Shown here one piece after another: positions 6,864-14,327 of a stretch of DNA of 22,974 nucleotides; within the stretch, counting starts at the first letter, position 1, and each line of letters opens with the position of its first letter. The stretch lies in NCBI GenBank assembly GCA_964610905.1, contig CAZSYT010000047.1, positions 1 to 22,974 of the forward strand, in the 5' to 3' direction. The translations under genes were made by a program, and so were the position numbers. The notes under the pieces are model-generated. The model saw only the letters and a program-made list of their open reading frames with translations. It searched no databases and had not been told where the DNA came from. This stretch comes from JAJZJT01 sp964610905 (GTDB lineage Bacteria; Actinomycetota; Acidimicrobiia; Acidimicrobiales; RAAP-2).

Positions 6864-6972
6864 GTCTGCTCTCCGTCTGCTCTCCGCCCTCCGGCCTGGC
6901 TGCCCCGGGGACGCGATCCGACCGCTCCCGGGTCGGGCCAGCCTAGATCGCCGAGGGCACAGGTGTTAGCGT

Positions 6973-6984
6973 TCTGTCAACAGA
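6973..6984. promoter_or_regulatory. Candidate operator between tetR and the TauD-like gene
   Basis: TCTGT-CA-ACAGA is a perfect 12-bp palindrome 32 bases before the dioxygenase start. It lies in the only relatively AT-rich patch of the intergenic region. Position and symmetry fit a TetR-family site, but the half-sites are short. Confidence 0.4.
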
Positions 6985-7015
6985 CGACACAGGTCGCACA
7001 AGGGGGAACGACGTC

Positions 7016-7867
7016 ATGGCCGTCACCGCGCACTCTTCCACCCGCGTCACCGTCACCCCGGTGAGCCCCGTGCTCGGGGCCGTGGTCGACGGCGTCGACC
7101 TCGGCGACCTCGGCGACCTCGACGACGGCACGTGGCACGAGCTCGAGGCCGCCTGGGCGCGTCACCTCGTGCTCTTCTTCCGCGACCAGGACCTCTCCCC
7201 CGAGGCCCACGAGGCGCTCGGACGGCGCATCGGCGAGCTCCACGTCCACCCGGCAGCTCCCTGCGTCGAGGGCCACCCGAGCGTGATGATCATCCACGCC
7301 GACGAGCGGTCGAAGGTGGTGGCGGGCAACGGGTGGCACACCGACGTGAGCTGTGACGAGCGGCCGCCGTCCGCCACCATCCTCCACCTGCCGATCGTCC
7401 CCGCCGTGGGCGGCGACACCCTGTTCCTCTCCACCGAGGCGGCCTACGACGCGCTCTCGCAGCCGATGAAGGACTTCCTCGCCGACAAGACGGCGACCCA
7501 CGAGTCAGCCCACATCTACCGGGGCCGCTACGGCTCGAAGGAGTCCGACTCGCGCGACGGGGCGTTCCCGTCCGCCGTCCACCCGGTCGTGCGCACGCAC
7601 CCGGTCACCGGCCGCAAGGCGCTCTACGTCAACCGGGCCTTCACCACCCGGATCGACGGTCTCGCCCCGGGCGAGAGCCGGGCCCTGCTCGACTTCCTCT
7701 TCGACCACATCGAACGCCGGCCCGAGCACCAGTGCCGGTTCTCGTGGACGCCGGGAGCGGTGGCGATGTGGGACAACCGCAGCACCCAGCACTACGCCGT
7801 GTGGGACTACCACCCGGAGGTGCGCAGCGGGCGACGGGTCAGCGTGGTGGGCGAGCGCCCGTTCTGA
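7016..7867 (+). CDS. TauD/TfdA-family Fe(II)/2-oxoglutarate dioxygenase
   Basis: The protein is 283 residues from ATG 7016, with AGGGGGAA 9 bases upstream. The iron triad is complete: His108 and Asp110 in NGWHTDVS and His259 in WDNRSTQHYAVWDY. Arg270, eleven residues after the distal His, is placed to bind the 2-oxoglutarate carboxylate. The length and the order of conserved blocks (HLVLFFRDQ; HPVVRTHPVTGRKALYVN) are those of taurine dioxygenase relatives. These enzymes hydroxylate next to a sulfonate, sulfate ester or aryloxy group and thereby release it; the substrate cannot be told from the sequence. No sulfonate transporter is nearby. The TetR gene divergent to it probably controls it. 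Confidence 0.9.
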   Translation: MAVTAHSSTRVTVTPVSPVLGAVVDGVDLGDLGDLDDGTWHELEAAWARHLVLFFRDQDLSPEAHEALGRRIGELHVHPAAPCVEGHPSVMIIHADERSKVVAGNGWHTDVSCDERPPSATILHLPIVPAVGGDTLFLSTEAAYDALSQPMKDFLADKTATHESAHIYRGRYGSKESDSRDGAFPSAVHPVVRTHPVTGRKALYVNRAFTTRIDGLAPGESRALLDFLFDHIERRPEHQCRFSWTPGAVAMWDNRSTQHYAVWDYHPEVRSGRRVSVVGERPF

Positions 7868-7874
7868 CGCACGG

Positions 7875-7908
7875 CGTCGCCCTCGAGGCGTCACCGGCGG
7901 GGGCGACG
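7875..7908 (+). terminator. Candidate terminator after the TauD-like gene
   Basis: CGTCGCCC (7875-7882) and GGGCGACG (7901-7908) form an 8-bp perfect stem with an 18-base loop, starting 8 bases after the stop codon. No T-run follows. Confidence 0.4.
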
Positions 7909-8051
7909 GTCGTCGGCCAGGTGACCGGTTCGCTCGAGCGCTCGGTCGACGCCTGCGGGGTGGCATCCGGGCGGGCGGTCGCCGAGGACAAGGATGCCAG
8001 TCACGCGGACGGGCCCCGGGCGGCGCCGGCACCGTGTCGTCCCTGCCGGAC

Positions 8052-8948
8052 CTACGCCGTGTCGTCAGTCGACCTGGGCGCCTCCCGGCCGTCGACGGTG
8101 ACGTACCCGTCGGGTGGACCTCCCTCGAGGGCAGCGTGGACGCCGTGGCGGTGCCGGCCCATCGCAGCGAACGCCCCGCCTCGGTTCCCTCCGCTGACGG
8201 AGCGGAGCACCCGGCGGTGGGCCTCGACGGTCAGGCTCGTGGTCTCCTCGTGGTCGGTGTCGCGGATGTCGGTGCTGTGGCGGACGAGGTTCGACAGCGA
8301 CGACACGAGGGCGAAGATCAGGTTGTTGTGGCTCGCCTTCGCGACCGAGACGTGCCAGGTGACGTCCTAGCCGAGGAACCTGTCGAGGTCGTCGACGGCA
8401 GCTTGACGGCCGCGGTCGCCTCCTCGATGGAGCGCAGCTCCTCCATGGTCCGGCGCTCGGCTGCCAACCCGGCGGCGAACGGCTCGATCGCCTCGCAGAT
8501 CTCGACCACCGCGGCGAGGCGGATCCTACGGCCGAGGACGAAGGCTTCGATGCTCCGCTCGAGGGTCCGCATGCCCGGACGCCGTACCGTTGTGCCACCC
8601 GAGCGGCCGGACGGATCTCGACGAGGCCCTCGACCTCGAGGATCCGCAAGGTCTCGCGGACGGTGCTCCGGCTGAGCCCACTGCTCGCCGCAAGGCCGCG
8701 CTCGACCGGCTGCAACACCCCCTCGTCGAGCCCGCCGCGCAGCATCTGCGGGCGAAGGTGGTCGGCCAGGATGTCGGAGGCCTCCGGGACCGACAGGGTC
8801 GGAGGTCGAGGTCTCCCTCGCTCAGCCGTCGTGCGGCCGGCGTCGGCACCTCCGCCGCCGAGCCCGACCGGCCCCGTGCCGGAGCGCTCGGGTCCCGGCT
8901 CGCCACGACGACCTCGGTCGTCACGTCGTCACCAGCAGGAGCAGACAC
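8052..8948 (-). pseudogene. GntR/FadR-family (FCD) regulator, broken by two frameshifts and a nonsense codon
   Basis: Three minus-strand frames read in order give one regulator. The winged helix is in the first (about 8745 to 8610: GLAASSGLSRSTVRETLRIL, then EVEGLVEIRP). Restoring one lost base near 8608 gives GRSGGTTVRRPGMRTLE and joins the second frame (8572 to about 8412: the start of an FCD domain, ICEAIEPFAAGLAAERRTMEE). Restoring a second base near 8402 gives AVKAAVDDLDRFLG; TAG at 8367-8369 follows, where DVTWHVSVAKASHNNLIFAL continues to 8052. The N-terminal 30 residues upstream of 8745 may involve another shift (frame from 8948). FCD regulators sense small acids and control catabolic operons. 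Two deletions plus a stop favour genuine decay, but sequencing error in the assembly is possible for each. Confidence 0.8.
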
Positions 8949-9178
8949 CGATCACGGTCCGATCTCGCACGCCGCGTGTCAGGCCAACCTTTGGAGCAAC
9001 GCTACCCGGAGCGATCCGGGCGCAAGCGGGACTCGAGGCTGCTCGGGCTCACGGGGCCGTCGCTCGCGCCACATGACGCAGGTGCGCCGAGATGCCAGGT
9101 TCCCGAACTGCTGCCTGGGAGCGTCAGCGGCGCCGCGACGAGATGCGCCGGCGACCTGCGCACCCGTAGGATGCGCGC
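8949..9178. other. Intergenic region upstream of the HSD10-like gene
   Basis: No gene is supported. A TAGGAT hexamer at 9167-9172 lies 6 bases before the ATG at 9179, the spacing expected for a leaderless actinobacterial transcript; no good -35 hexamer is seen. There is no Shine-Dalgarno sequence before this ATG, which agrees with leaderless initiation. Confidence 0.4.
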
Positions 9179-9955
9179 ATGGACATCAACGGAGTATCTG
9201 CCATCGTCACCGGCGGTGCCTCGGGCATCGGAGAGGCCTCGGCTCGGCTGCTCGCCGCTCGTGGCGCCCGAGTGGTCGTCGCCGACCTCCAGGACGACAA
9301 GGGGAAGTCGGTCGCCGACGAGATCGGCGGGGCCTTCGCCCACGTGGACGTGACCAGCACCGACGACGTCATCGGCGCTGTCGAGCTGGCGAAGGAGCTC
9401 GGCCCGCTCCGGGTGCTCGTCAACTCGGCGGGGATCGGCTGGGCCACCCGGGTCATCGGCAAGGACGGCCGCTACGAGTCGGCACACGACCTCGACCTGT
9501 TCCGCAAGGTGGTCGAGATCAACCTGGTCGGGACGTTCAACTGCATCCGGCTCGCGGCGACGGCCATGAGCACGACCGAGCCGCTGGCCGACGGCGAGCG
9601 CGGGGCCATCGTCAACATGGCCTCGGTCGCCGCCTTCGAAGGGCAGACGGGCCAGGACGCCTACTCGGCCTCCAAGGGCGGCGTCGTCGGCATGACCCTG
9701 CCCATCGCGCGCGACCTGTCGGTGGTCGGCATCCGGGTCAACACCGTCGCCCCGGGCCTCATCGACACCCCCATCTACGGCCAGGGGGAGGCGTCGGAGG
9801 CGTTCAAGGCGAACCTCGAGAAGGGGGTCCTCTTCCCCAAGCGCCTCGGCAGCCCCGAGGAGCTCGCCTCGATGGTCGTCGAGCTCGTCACCAACAGCTA
9901 CGTCAACGCCCAGACCGTCCGAGTCGACGGCGGCATCAAGATGCAGCCCAAGTGA
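9179..9955 (+). CDS. SDR dehydrogenase, HSD10-like (3-hydroxyacyl-CoA dehydrogenase type 2 group)
   Basis: The protein is 258 residues from ATG 9179. The Rossmann motif TGGASGIG is at 11-18, with Asp36 in VVADLQ at the end of strand 2, indicating NAD(H). NSAG is at 82-85. The catalytic Ser149, Tyr162 and Lys166 lie in NMASVAAFEGQTGQDAYSASKGG. The overall wording (VVVADLQDDKG; IVNMASVAAFEGQTGQ; IDTPIY) matches type II 3-hydroxyacyl-CoA dehydrogenases, which oxidise 3-hydroxyacyl-CoA in beta-oxidation or branched-chain catabolism; other alcohol substrates are possible. The broken GntR gene upstream on the opposite strand may have been its regulator. The gene ends at a strong palindrome. Confidence 0.9.
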   Translation: MDINGVSAIVTGGASGIGEASARLLAARGARVVVADLQDDKGKSVADEIGGAFAHVDVTSTDDVIGAVELAKELGPLRVLVNSAGIGWATRVIGKDGRYESAHDLDLFRKVVEINLVGTFNCIRLAATAMSTTEPLADGERGAIVNMASVAAFEGQTGQDAYSASKGGVVGMTLPIARDLSVVGIRVNTVAPGLIDTPIYGQGEASEAFKANLEKGVLFPKRLGSPEELASMVVELVTNSYVNAQTVRVDGGIKMQPK

Positions 9956-9979
9956 GCTGACCGAGGGCCCGTCCCGTCG

Positions 9980-10011
9980 GCGAGCGCCGGCCCCCGGGGG
10001 CCGGCGCTCGC
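9980..10011. terminator. Perfect 32-bp palindrome, bidirectional terminator candidate
   Basis: The left arm GCGAGCGCCGGCCCCC (9980-9995) is followed directly by its exact reverse complement (9996-10011). In RNA it would form a long GC hairpin with a tiny loop on either strand. It lies 25 bases after the HSD10-like stop and between that gene and the convergent response regulator gene. No T-run is present. Confidence 0.7.
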
Positions 10012-10035
10012 GCGTCGGCAGCCATAAGCGCTGAG

Positions 10036-10104
10036 GGCTCGGTCCGACGGTGGACGGGGCAGCTCGTCGGCGGGGAGGCCCGTGACCCTGGGCCGGACCG
10101 AGCC
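10036..10104. terminator. Second inverted repeat in the convergent intergenic region
   Basis: GGCTCGGTCCG (10036-10046) is exactly complementary to CGGACCGAGCC (10094-10104), giving an 11-bp stem and a 47-base loop. It ends 10 bases from the stop of the response regulator gene and may terminate the long minus-strand operon. Confidence 0.45.
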
Positions 10105-10113
10105 GTCGGCGGG

Positions 10114-10788
10114 TCAGGAGACCGGCACCAGCCGGTAGCCGGCCCCGCGGACGGTCTGGATGAGCGGCTCCAGCCCGGGCGTGTTCAGCTTGCGCCGCAG
10201 GTAGCCCACGTAGACGTCGACCACGTTGCTGCCGGGGTCGAACGCGTAGTCCCACACCCGGCTCAGGATCTGCGCCCGCGAGAGCACCTGGTTCGGGTGG
10301 CGCATGAAGAGCTCGAGGAGCGCCCACTCGCGCTGGGCGAGGTCGACGCGTCGCCCCGCCCGCCACGCCACCTTGGCGAGCAGGTCGAGGGTGAGGTCGG
10401 CCACCTCGAGGGTGGACGAGCCCGTCTGCTCGGCGTTGCGCAGGGCGGCCCGGACGCGGGCCACCAGCTCGTCGAAGGCGAACGGCTTGGTGACGTAGTC
10501 GCTGGCGCCGGCGTCGAGACCGCGGACCTTGTCGGCGACCTCGGCCCGGGCGGTCAGCACGATGACCGGGACGGGTGACCCCGCTCCCCGTAGCCGCGCC
10601 AGCAGCTCCTCGCCGTCGGCCCCGGGCAGCCCGAGGTCGAGCAGGACGAGGTCGACGTCGTCGCCCACCAGCTCGCGCTCGGCGTCGTCCACCGTCCCCG
10701 CGACCGTGACGGCGTAGCCCTCGGCGCGCAGCCCCTTCGCCACGAAGGCGGCGATGCCGGGGTCGTCCTCGACCACGAGGATCCTCAC
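10114..10788 (-). CDS. OmpR/PhoB-family response regulator
   Basis: The protein is 224 residues from GTG 10788. The receiver domain (1-115) has the acidic pocket Asp8/Asp9, phosphoacceptor Asp51 (LVLLDLGLPG), Thr79 (VIVLTAR) and Lys101 (YVTKPF). The C-terminal winged helix (about 128-222) has the usual blocks REWALLELFMRHPNQVLSRAQIL, NVVDVYVGYLRRKL and IQTVRGAGYRL. The start overlaps the kinase stop by GTGA, so both are translationally coupled, and it is the last gene of the nine-gene redox operon. It probably controls that operon, perhaps through the dyad at 17117-17132. Confidence 0.94.
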   Translation of the reverse strand: MRILVVEDDPGIAAFVAKGLRAEGYAVTVAGTVDDAERELVGDDVDLVLLDLGLPGADGEELLARLRGAGSPVPVIVLTARAEVADKVRGLDAGASDYVTKPFAFDELVARVRAALRNAEQTGSSTLEVADLTLDLLAKVAWRAGRRVDLAQREWALLELFMRHPNQVLSRAQILSRVWDYAFDPGSNVVDVYVGYLRRKLNTPGLEPLIQTVRGAGYRLVPVS

Positions 10789-12347
10789 AGGCGCTCGACC
10801 ACCTGCTCGGGCGCCAGAACCCGCTCGGGGGGGAAGGCGAGGGCCGCGCGGCAGCCCCCGAGGCGCGACCGACCGAGCTCGAACGTGCCGCCGTGCGCCT
10901 CGGCCACCGCCGACGCGATGGCGAGCCCGAGGCCCGTGCCCTCGCCCGGCGCTCCCACCGGACGGCCGAACCGGGCCAGGGCCGCCTCGCGCTGGGCCTC
11001 GGGGATCCCCGGCCCGCTGTCCTCGACGGCGAGCACCAGCCAGCCGTCCGGGCGCCGCTCGGCGGTCACCTCGACGGCGTCGCCCGCCCGGGTCGCCCGC
11101 ACCGCGTTGTCCACGAGGTTGAGCAGCGCGCCCCGCACCTTGGCCTCGTCGACCTCGACGACGACGTCGGGGGTGTCACCCGTCGACCACCGGCGCTCGG
11201 CGAGCACCCGGGTGGCCTGGGCCAGCTCGGCCACCAGCGAGCGGAGGTCGACGGGGCGCACGTCGAGGAAGTCGGGCTCGAGCGAGCGCCCGAGCAGGAG
11301 GAGCCGCTCGACGAGGGCCCGCATGTGGTCGAGCTCGTCGACGACGACGGCCACGGTGGCACGGACCTCGTCCGGGTCACCGGCGCCGGTGCGCGCCAGC
11401 ACCTCCAAGTGCCCCCGGGCGACGGTGAGCGGCGTGCGGAGCTGGTGGGAGACGTCCGACAGCAGGCGCCGCTGGGCGCCGAGGGCGAGGGCGAGCCGGT
11501 CGAGCATCCAGTTGAGCGTCCGGGCGAGGAGGCCGACCTCGTCCTCGGTGCCGGGGTCGTCGAGCCGCTGGTCGAGGTCGCCCCCGCCGATGGCGGCGGC
11601 GCGCACCGTCATGGACCCCACCGTGCCGAGGAGGCGGCGGAGCAGCAGGTAGGCACCGGCCGAGGCGAAGGCGATGGCGACGAGGGCCTCGCCGGCGGCC
11701 AGCCACAGCACGCGCGACTGGTCGGAGACCAGGCGGGCGAGCCCGCCGGTGACCACCAACGTCCCGGCGGACCTCGAGCCGGCGCGCAACGGCACGACCA
11801 GCGCCTCGGTCGGGGTCGCCCCCACGTCCCACCGGAGGAACGACGACGCGTGCGGCGGCGTCGCGGCGAGCGCGGCGAGCCGGGGCGAGGCGAGGAGGGC
11901 CTGCGAGCCGGCGCTGCCGACCTGGCGCCCGTCGGCGAGGAGCACGACGACGTGCTCGTCGGCGGCCAGGACGCGGGTGCGCAGGTACGACGTCGTGAAC
12001 GAGGCGAGGCTCTCGGTGACCGGCCGCGCCGCCGCGGCGCCTGTGAAGCCGGTCGCCTCGGCGGTGAGCGAGCTCTGGGTGGTGGCGAGGGCGTGCGAGG
12101 TGAACACCTGCTCGGTCTCGAAGGTGATGACCCCGAGGACGACGACCAGCAGGACCACGTGGAACCCCACGAGGCGGCCGGCGGTACCAGGCCACCGCCA
12201 CCGCCACCGCGGGCGCCAGCGCGGCTCGGCCGTGGCCAGCTCGGGGAGGGCCGACGGCGGGCCCCCGGTCGCGGGGCCCCCGGTCGCGGGGCCCCCGGTC
12301 GCGGGGCCCGCGTTCCCGAGGACCGCCTCCCCGCTGGCCGTGCTCAA
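10785..12347 (-). CDS. Sensor histidine kinase with extracytosolic sensor loop
   Basis: The protein is 520 residues, taking TTG 12347 as start because it overlaps the preceding stop (TTGA), as elsewhere in this operon; the frame stays open upstream but there it only mirrors the neighbouring gene. The N-terminus has three GPATG units, coded by 15-bp DNA repeats, then Arg/Trp-rich residues and helix 1 (about 58-76). An extracytosolic loop (about 77-212) and helix 2 (about 213-236) are followed by HAMP, a HisKA box with His301 (SDVSHQLRTPLT), an N box (LLNLVDNAVRAT, Asn410/Asn414), G1 (VEDSGPGIP) and G2 (GEGTGLGLAIA). It should autophosphorylate on His301 and pass phosphate to the adjacent regulator. 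The sensor loop has no recognised fold or Cys pair; the signal may be the redox state of the carriers, which is inference. Confidence 0.9.
   Translation of the reverse strand: MSTASGEAVLGNAGPATGGPATGGPATGGPPSALPELATAEPRWRPRWRWRWPGTAGRLVGFHVVLLVVVLGVITFETEQVFTSHALATTQSSLTAEATGFTGAAAARPVTESLASFTTSYLRTRVLAADEHVVVLLADGRQVGSAGSQALLASPRLAALAATPPHASSFLRWDVGATPTEALVVPLRAGSRSAGTLVVTGGLARLVSDQSRVLWLAAGEALVAIAFASAGAYLLLRRLLGTVGSMTVRAAAIGGGDLDQRLDDPGTEDEVGLLARTLNWMLDRLALALGAQRRLLSDVSHQLRTPLTVARGHLEVLARTGAGDPDEVRATVAVVVDELDHMRALVERLLLLGRSLEPDFLDVRPVDLRSLVAELAQATRVLAERRWSTGDTPDVVVEVDEAKVRGALLNLVDNAVRATRAGDAVEVTAERRPDGWLVLAVEDSGPGIPEAQREAALARFGRPVGAPGEGTGLGLAIASAVAEAHGGTFELGRSRLGGCRAALAFPPERVLAPEQVVERL
12261..12305. 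repeat. 15-bp tandem repeat, three exact copies, inside the kinase gene
   Basis: GCCCCCGGTCGCGGG occurs three times without mismatch. Being a multiple of three it adds GPATG units to the kinase N-terminus without shifting frame, and copy number could vary. Confidence 0.9.
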
Positions 12348-12754
12348 TGGTCGCCGCCCTTCTTGTCCTTCGAGCCCGAGGTGGTGGTGGTCGACGACGA
12401 CCCGCCGTCCTCGTGCTCGATGACCGGCAGCGCGGGTGCGACGACGGTGGCCGGCGGGGCCGCCGACGGCGGGGTGGTCGCCGACGGTGCCGTCGCGACC
12501 GTGGTCGTCGTGGGGGGCACCGTGGTGGTCGTCGAGGGAACGATGGTGGTCGCCGTCGGAACGGTCGTGGGGGACGTCCCCTGCCCGGGGGCGACGTCGG
12601 CCGGAGCGGGCACGACGACCGAGGTCTCCGACGTGACCGTCGACGTCACGACGACGCCCACGCCGACCAGGGCGGCGGCCACGACCGGCAGGAGCCACCA
12701 CGCCACGTGCACCGGGCGTCCGGGAGGTCGGGCCGACGACGTCATGGCTCCCAT
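12344..12754 (-). CDS. Small membrane-anchored Thr/Pro-rich protein
   Basis: The protein is 136 residues from ATG 12754; a second ATG at 12745 is possible. A short cytosolic N-terminus with Arg is followed by one membrane helix (about 18-39), a Thr/Val/Pro stretch (about 40-108) and a hydrophilic tail IEHEDGGSSSTTTTSGSKDKKGGDH. The tail resembles that of the operon's first protein (HSDKTDKTGTTKTSSSKGGDG): both end in Ser/Thr, Lys and Gly-Gly-Asp. It lacks the TGAS motif of the two small proteins upstream of apbE. The start overlaps the ferredoxin stop, and its stop overlaps the kinase start, so it is made together with both. The role is unknown; it could be a scaffold or a ligand of the sensor loop. 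Confidence 0.75.
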   Translation of the reverse strand: MGAMTSSARPPGRPVHVAWWLLPVVAAALVGVGVVVTSTVTSETSVVVPAPADVAPGQGTSPTTVPTATTIVPSTTTTVPPTTTTVATAPSATTPPSAAPPATVVAPALPVIEHEDGGSSSTTTTSGSKDKKGGDH

Positions 12755-12981
12755 GGTGCCCGAAGCGACTGCACCCGGGGTGACAGGTCCTCCACGGTGA
12801 GCGCACCGCGGGGGCAGGCGGCGGCGGCGCGTCTCGCCCGTCGCAGGTCGTCGCCGTCGAGCTCGTCGGCCACCAGCTCGGGGAACCCCCAGGCGTCGAG
12901 GTCGAGGGCCCCCGGGGCGAGGAGCGCGCAGATCCCGTGCCCGGCGCAGCGCGTCCGGTCGACGCGCAGCCGACCCGTCAC
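12742..12981 (-). CDS. Small ferredoxin (3Fe-4S/4Fe-4S single-cluster type)
   Basis: The protein is 79 residues from GTG 12981, overlapping the NuoF-like stop by GTGA. The cluster motif is Cys12-AGHGI-Cys18 and a distant Cys56-Pro57 (RAAAACPRGAL). This three-Cys arrangement, with the middle Cys of CxxCxxC replaced (His15/Gly16 region), is typical of actinobacterial P450-type 3Fe-4S ferredoxins. The interior DLDAWGFPELV matches the usual second half of the fold. It is a cytosolic one-electron carrier. Its place between the NuoF-like gene and the anchored protein suggests it takes electrons from the NuoF-like flavoprotein and passes them to the membrane heme protein; direct partners are inference. 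Confidence 0.88.
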   Translation of the reverse strand: MTGRLRVDRTRCAGHGICALLAPGALDLDAWGFPELVADELDGDDLRRARRAAAACPRGALTVEDLSPRVQSLRAPWEP

Positions 12982-14327
12982 CGCCACGCCTCCTCGGGGC
13001 GGGGCAGCGGCCACCCGGGGACGGCGCAGCCGGCCGGGCACCGCCGCCGTCGGGCGTGGGCGTCGACCTCGGCGGCGAACACTTCGAGAGCGCTCGTCAC
13101 CATGGCCACGGCACCGTCCGGGTGGTGGCAGGCGCCTTTGCCTCGCACCTCGCCCAGCAGGCGGCCCAGCCTGCGGACCTCCCGCCGCGACGAGGTGGCC
13201 TCCACGAGCGCCTCGAGCGCCTCGGCCACGTCGGCGAGCCCGTAGAGGCACGGGCCGCACTGCCCGGCGCTCTCCCCGGCCAGCCAGCGGGCCAGGCGGG
13301 CCGCGGCCGCCACGCCGCAGAACGCCTCGGCCAGGGGGGCGAGGAGGCCGCACCCGGGCGCGGCCCCGACGAGGGCGAGGTCCTCGGGCGTGAACGGGAG
13401 CGCGGCGGCCGCCGCCCCGTCGACGAAGCGCCCGGCGTACCCGCCGACGAGCACGGCCCGTACGGGCGACGGCCCGTCCGCCGACACCACGGCGGGCCCG
13501 TGCTCGAGGAGGGTCCCGATCGTCGTCGGCTCGACCACCTCGAGCACGGTGGCGCCGAGCTCGCCGGCGTGCACCGTGACGAGACGCGAGCCCGGCGACG
13601 CAGGTGTGCCGGCCTCCGCCCACCACGACCCGCCGAAGCGGGCGAGCAGGGCGAGGTGGGCCAGGGTCTCGGCGTTGTGGACGACCGTGGGGCGCCCGGA
13701 CACGCCGGCGGCGGCGAGCGGCGCGCCGAGGGCCCGGGGCTTCGCCTCGCCGCCCTCCAACCACGACGCTGCCGCGCTCGCCTCGCCGGCCACGTAGCGG
13801 GCGGGGCCCATGCCGAGGTGGAGGTCCGGGTCGGGGAGGCGGGCCTCCCGGCGTTCGGCCCCCGCCCGGCGGAAGGCCCCGGCGACGGCATCGGCTCCGC
13901 GGTGGGCGTAGACGACGACCGAGGACGCACCGACGAGGGCGGCGGCGACGGCGGCGCCGTCGAGGACGAGGTGGGGGCGCAAGGTGCACAGGGTTCGGTC
14001 CTTCACGCTCGCCGGCTCGCTCTCGCTGGCGTTCACGACGAGGACGGGGGCCCCGCCTGCGGCCGCCGCCCGGGCCGTCGCCAGCTTGCGGGCCACCGGG
14101 AAGCCTCCCCCGCCCCGACCGGCGAGCCCGCTCGCCGCCACCTCGTCGAGGAGCGGTCCGGCCCCGACCGCCGGCAGGGCCCCCAGCCGGGCGAGGTGGT
14201 CGGCCAGCGGCTCGGCGCCCGCCGGTGCCGGTGGACCGGCGAGGAGGCGTGCGCCGGGCTCGCCGACCCGGAAGGGCTGGGCGATTCGGCGGGCGACGTC
14301 CGCGGGCGGTCCGAGGGCGAGGGTCAC
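12978..14327 (-). CDS. NuoF-like FMN/Fe-S oxidoreductase subunit
   Basis: The protein is 449 residues from GTG 14327, overlapping the upstream stop by GTGA. The FMN/NADH-site blocks of complex I subunit NuoF are present: GRGGGGFPVARKL (70-82), NASESEPASVKDRTL (99-113), and GEASAAASWLEGGEAKPR followed by GVSGRPTVVHNAETLAHL (181-225). The Fe-S region reads ESAGQCGPC (352-360) and GKGACHHPDG (396-405). It keeps Cys357, Cys360 and Cys400 but has Ala354 where canonical NuoF has the first Cys of CxxCxxC, so the cluster must use another ligand (perhaps His401/402) or be three-ligated. Two more Cys lie at the end (CPAGC, 430-434). No NuoE or NuoG is present; in this subfamily the protein probably works with the ferredoxin and the heme protein encoded beside it. 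Confidence 0.85.
   Translation of the reverse strand: MTLALGPPADVARRIAQPFRVGEPGARLLAGPPAPAGAEPLADHLARLGALPAVGAGPLLDEVAASGLAGRGGGGFPVARKLATARAAAAGGAPVLVVNASESEPASVKDRTLCTLRPHLVLDGAAVAAALVGASSVVVYAHRGADAVAGAFRRAGAERREARLPDPDLHLGMGPARYVAGEASAAASWLEGGEAKPRALGAPLAAAGVSGRPTVVHNAETLAHLALLARFGGSWWAEAGTPASPGSRLVTVHAGELGATVLEVVEPTTIGTLLEHGPAVVSADGPSPVRAVLVGGYAGRFVDGAAAAALPFTPEDLALVGAAPGCGLLAPLAEAFCGVAAAARLARWLAGESAGQCGPCLYGLADVAEALEALVEATSSRREVRRLGRLLGEVRGKGACHHPDGAVAMVTSALEVFAAEVDAHARRRRCPAGCAVPGWPLPRPEEAWR

Noticed and set aside
7732..8370. A 212-codon plus-strand frame overlapping the end of the TauD-like gene
   Set aside because: It overlaps the well-supported dioxygenase C-terminus and the GntR pseudogene, and has Ser/Arg-rich shadow composition.
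8590..9960. A 456-codon plus-strand frame
   Set aside because: It covers the HSD10-like gene in a different frame and is antisense to the GntR remnant; it is Arg/Gly-rich with no domain.
10893..12800. A 635-codon plus-strand open frame
   Set aside because: It is antisense to the kinase, which has all catalytic motifs. The plus frame is Gly/Arg/Glu-rich with no recognisable fold.
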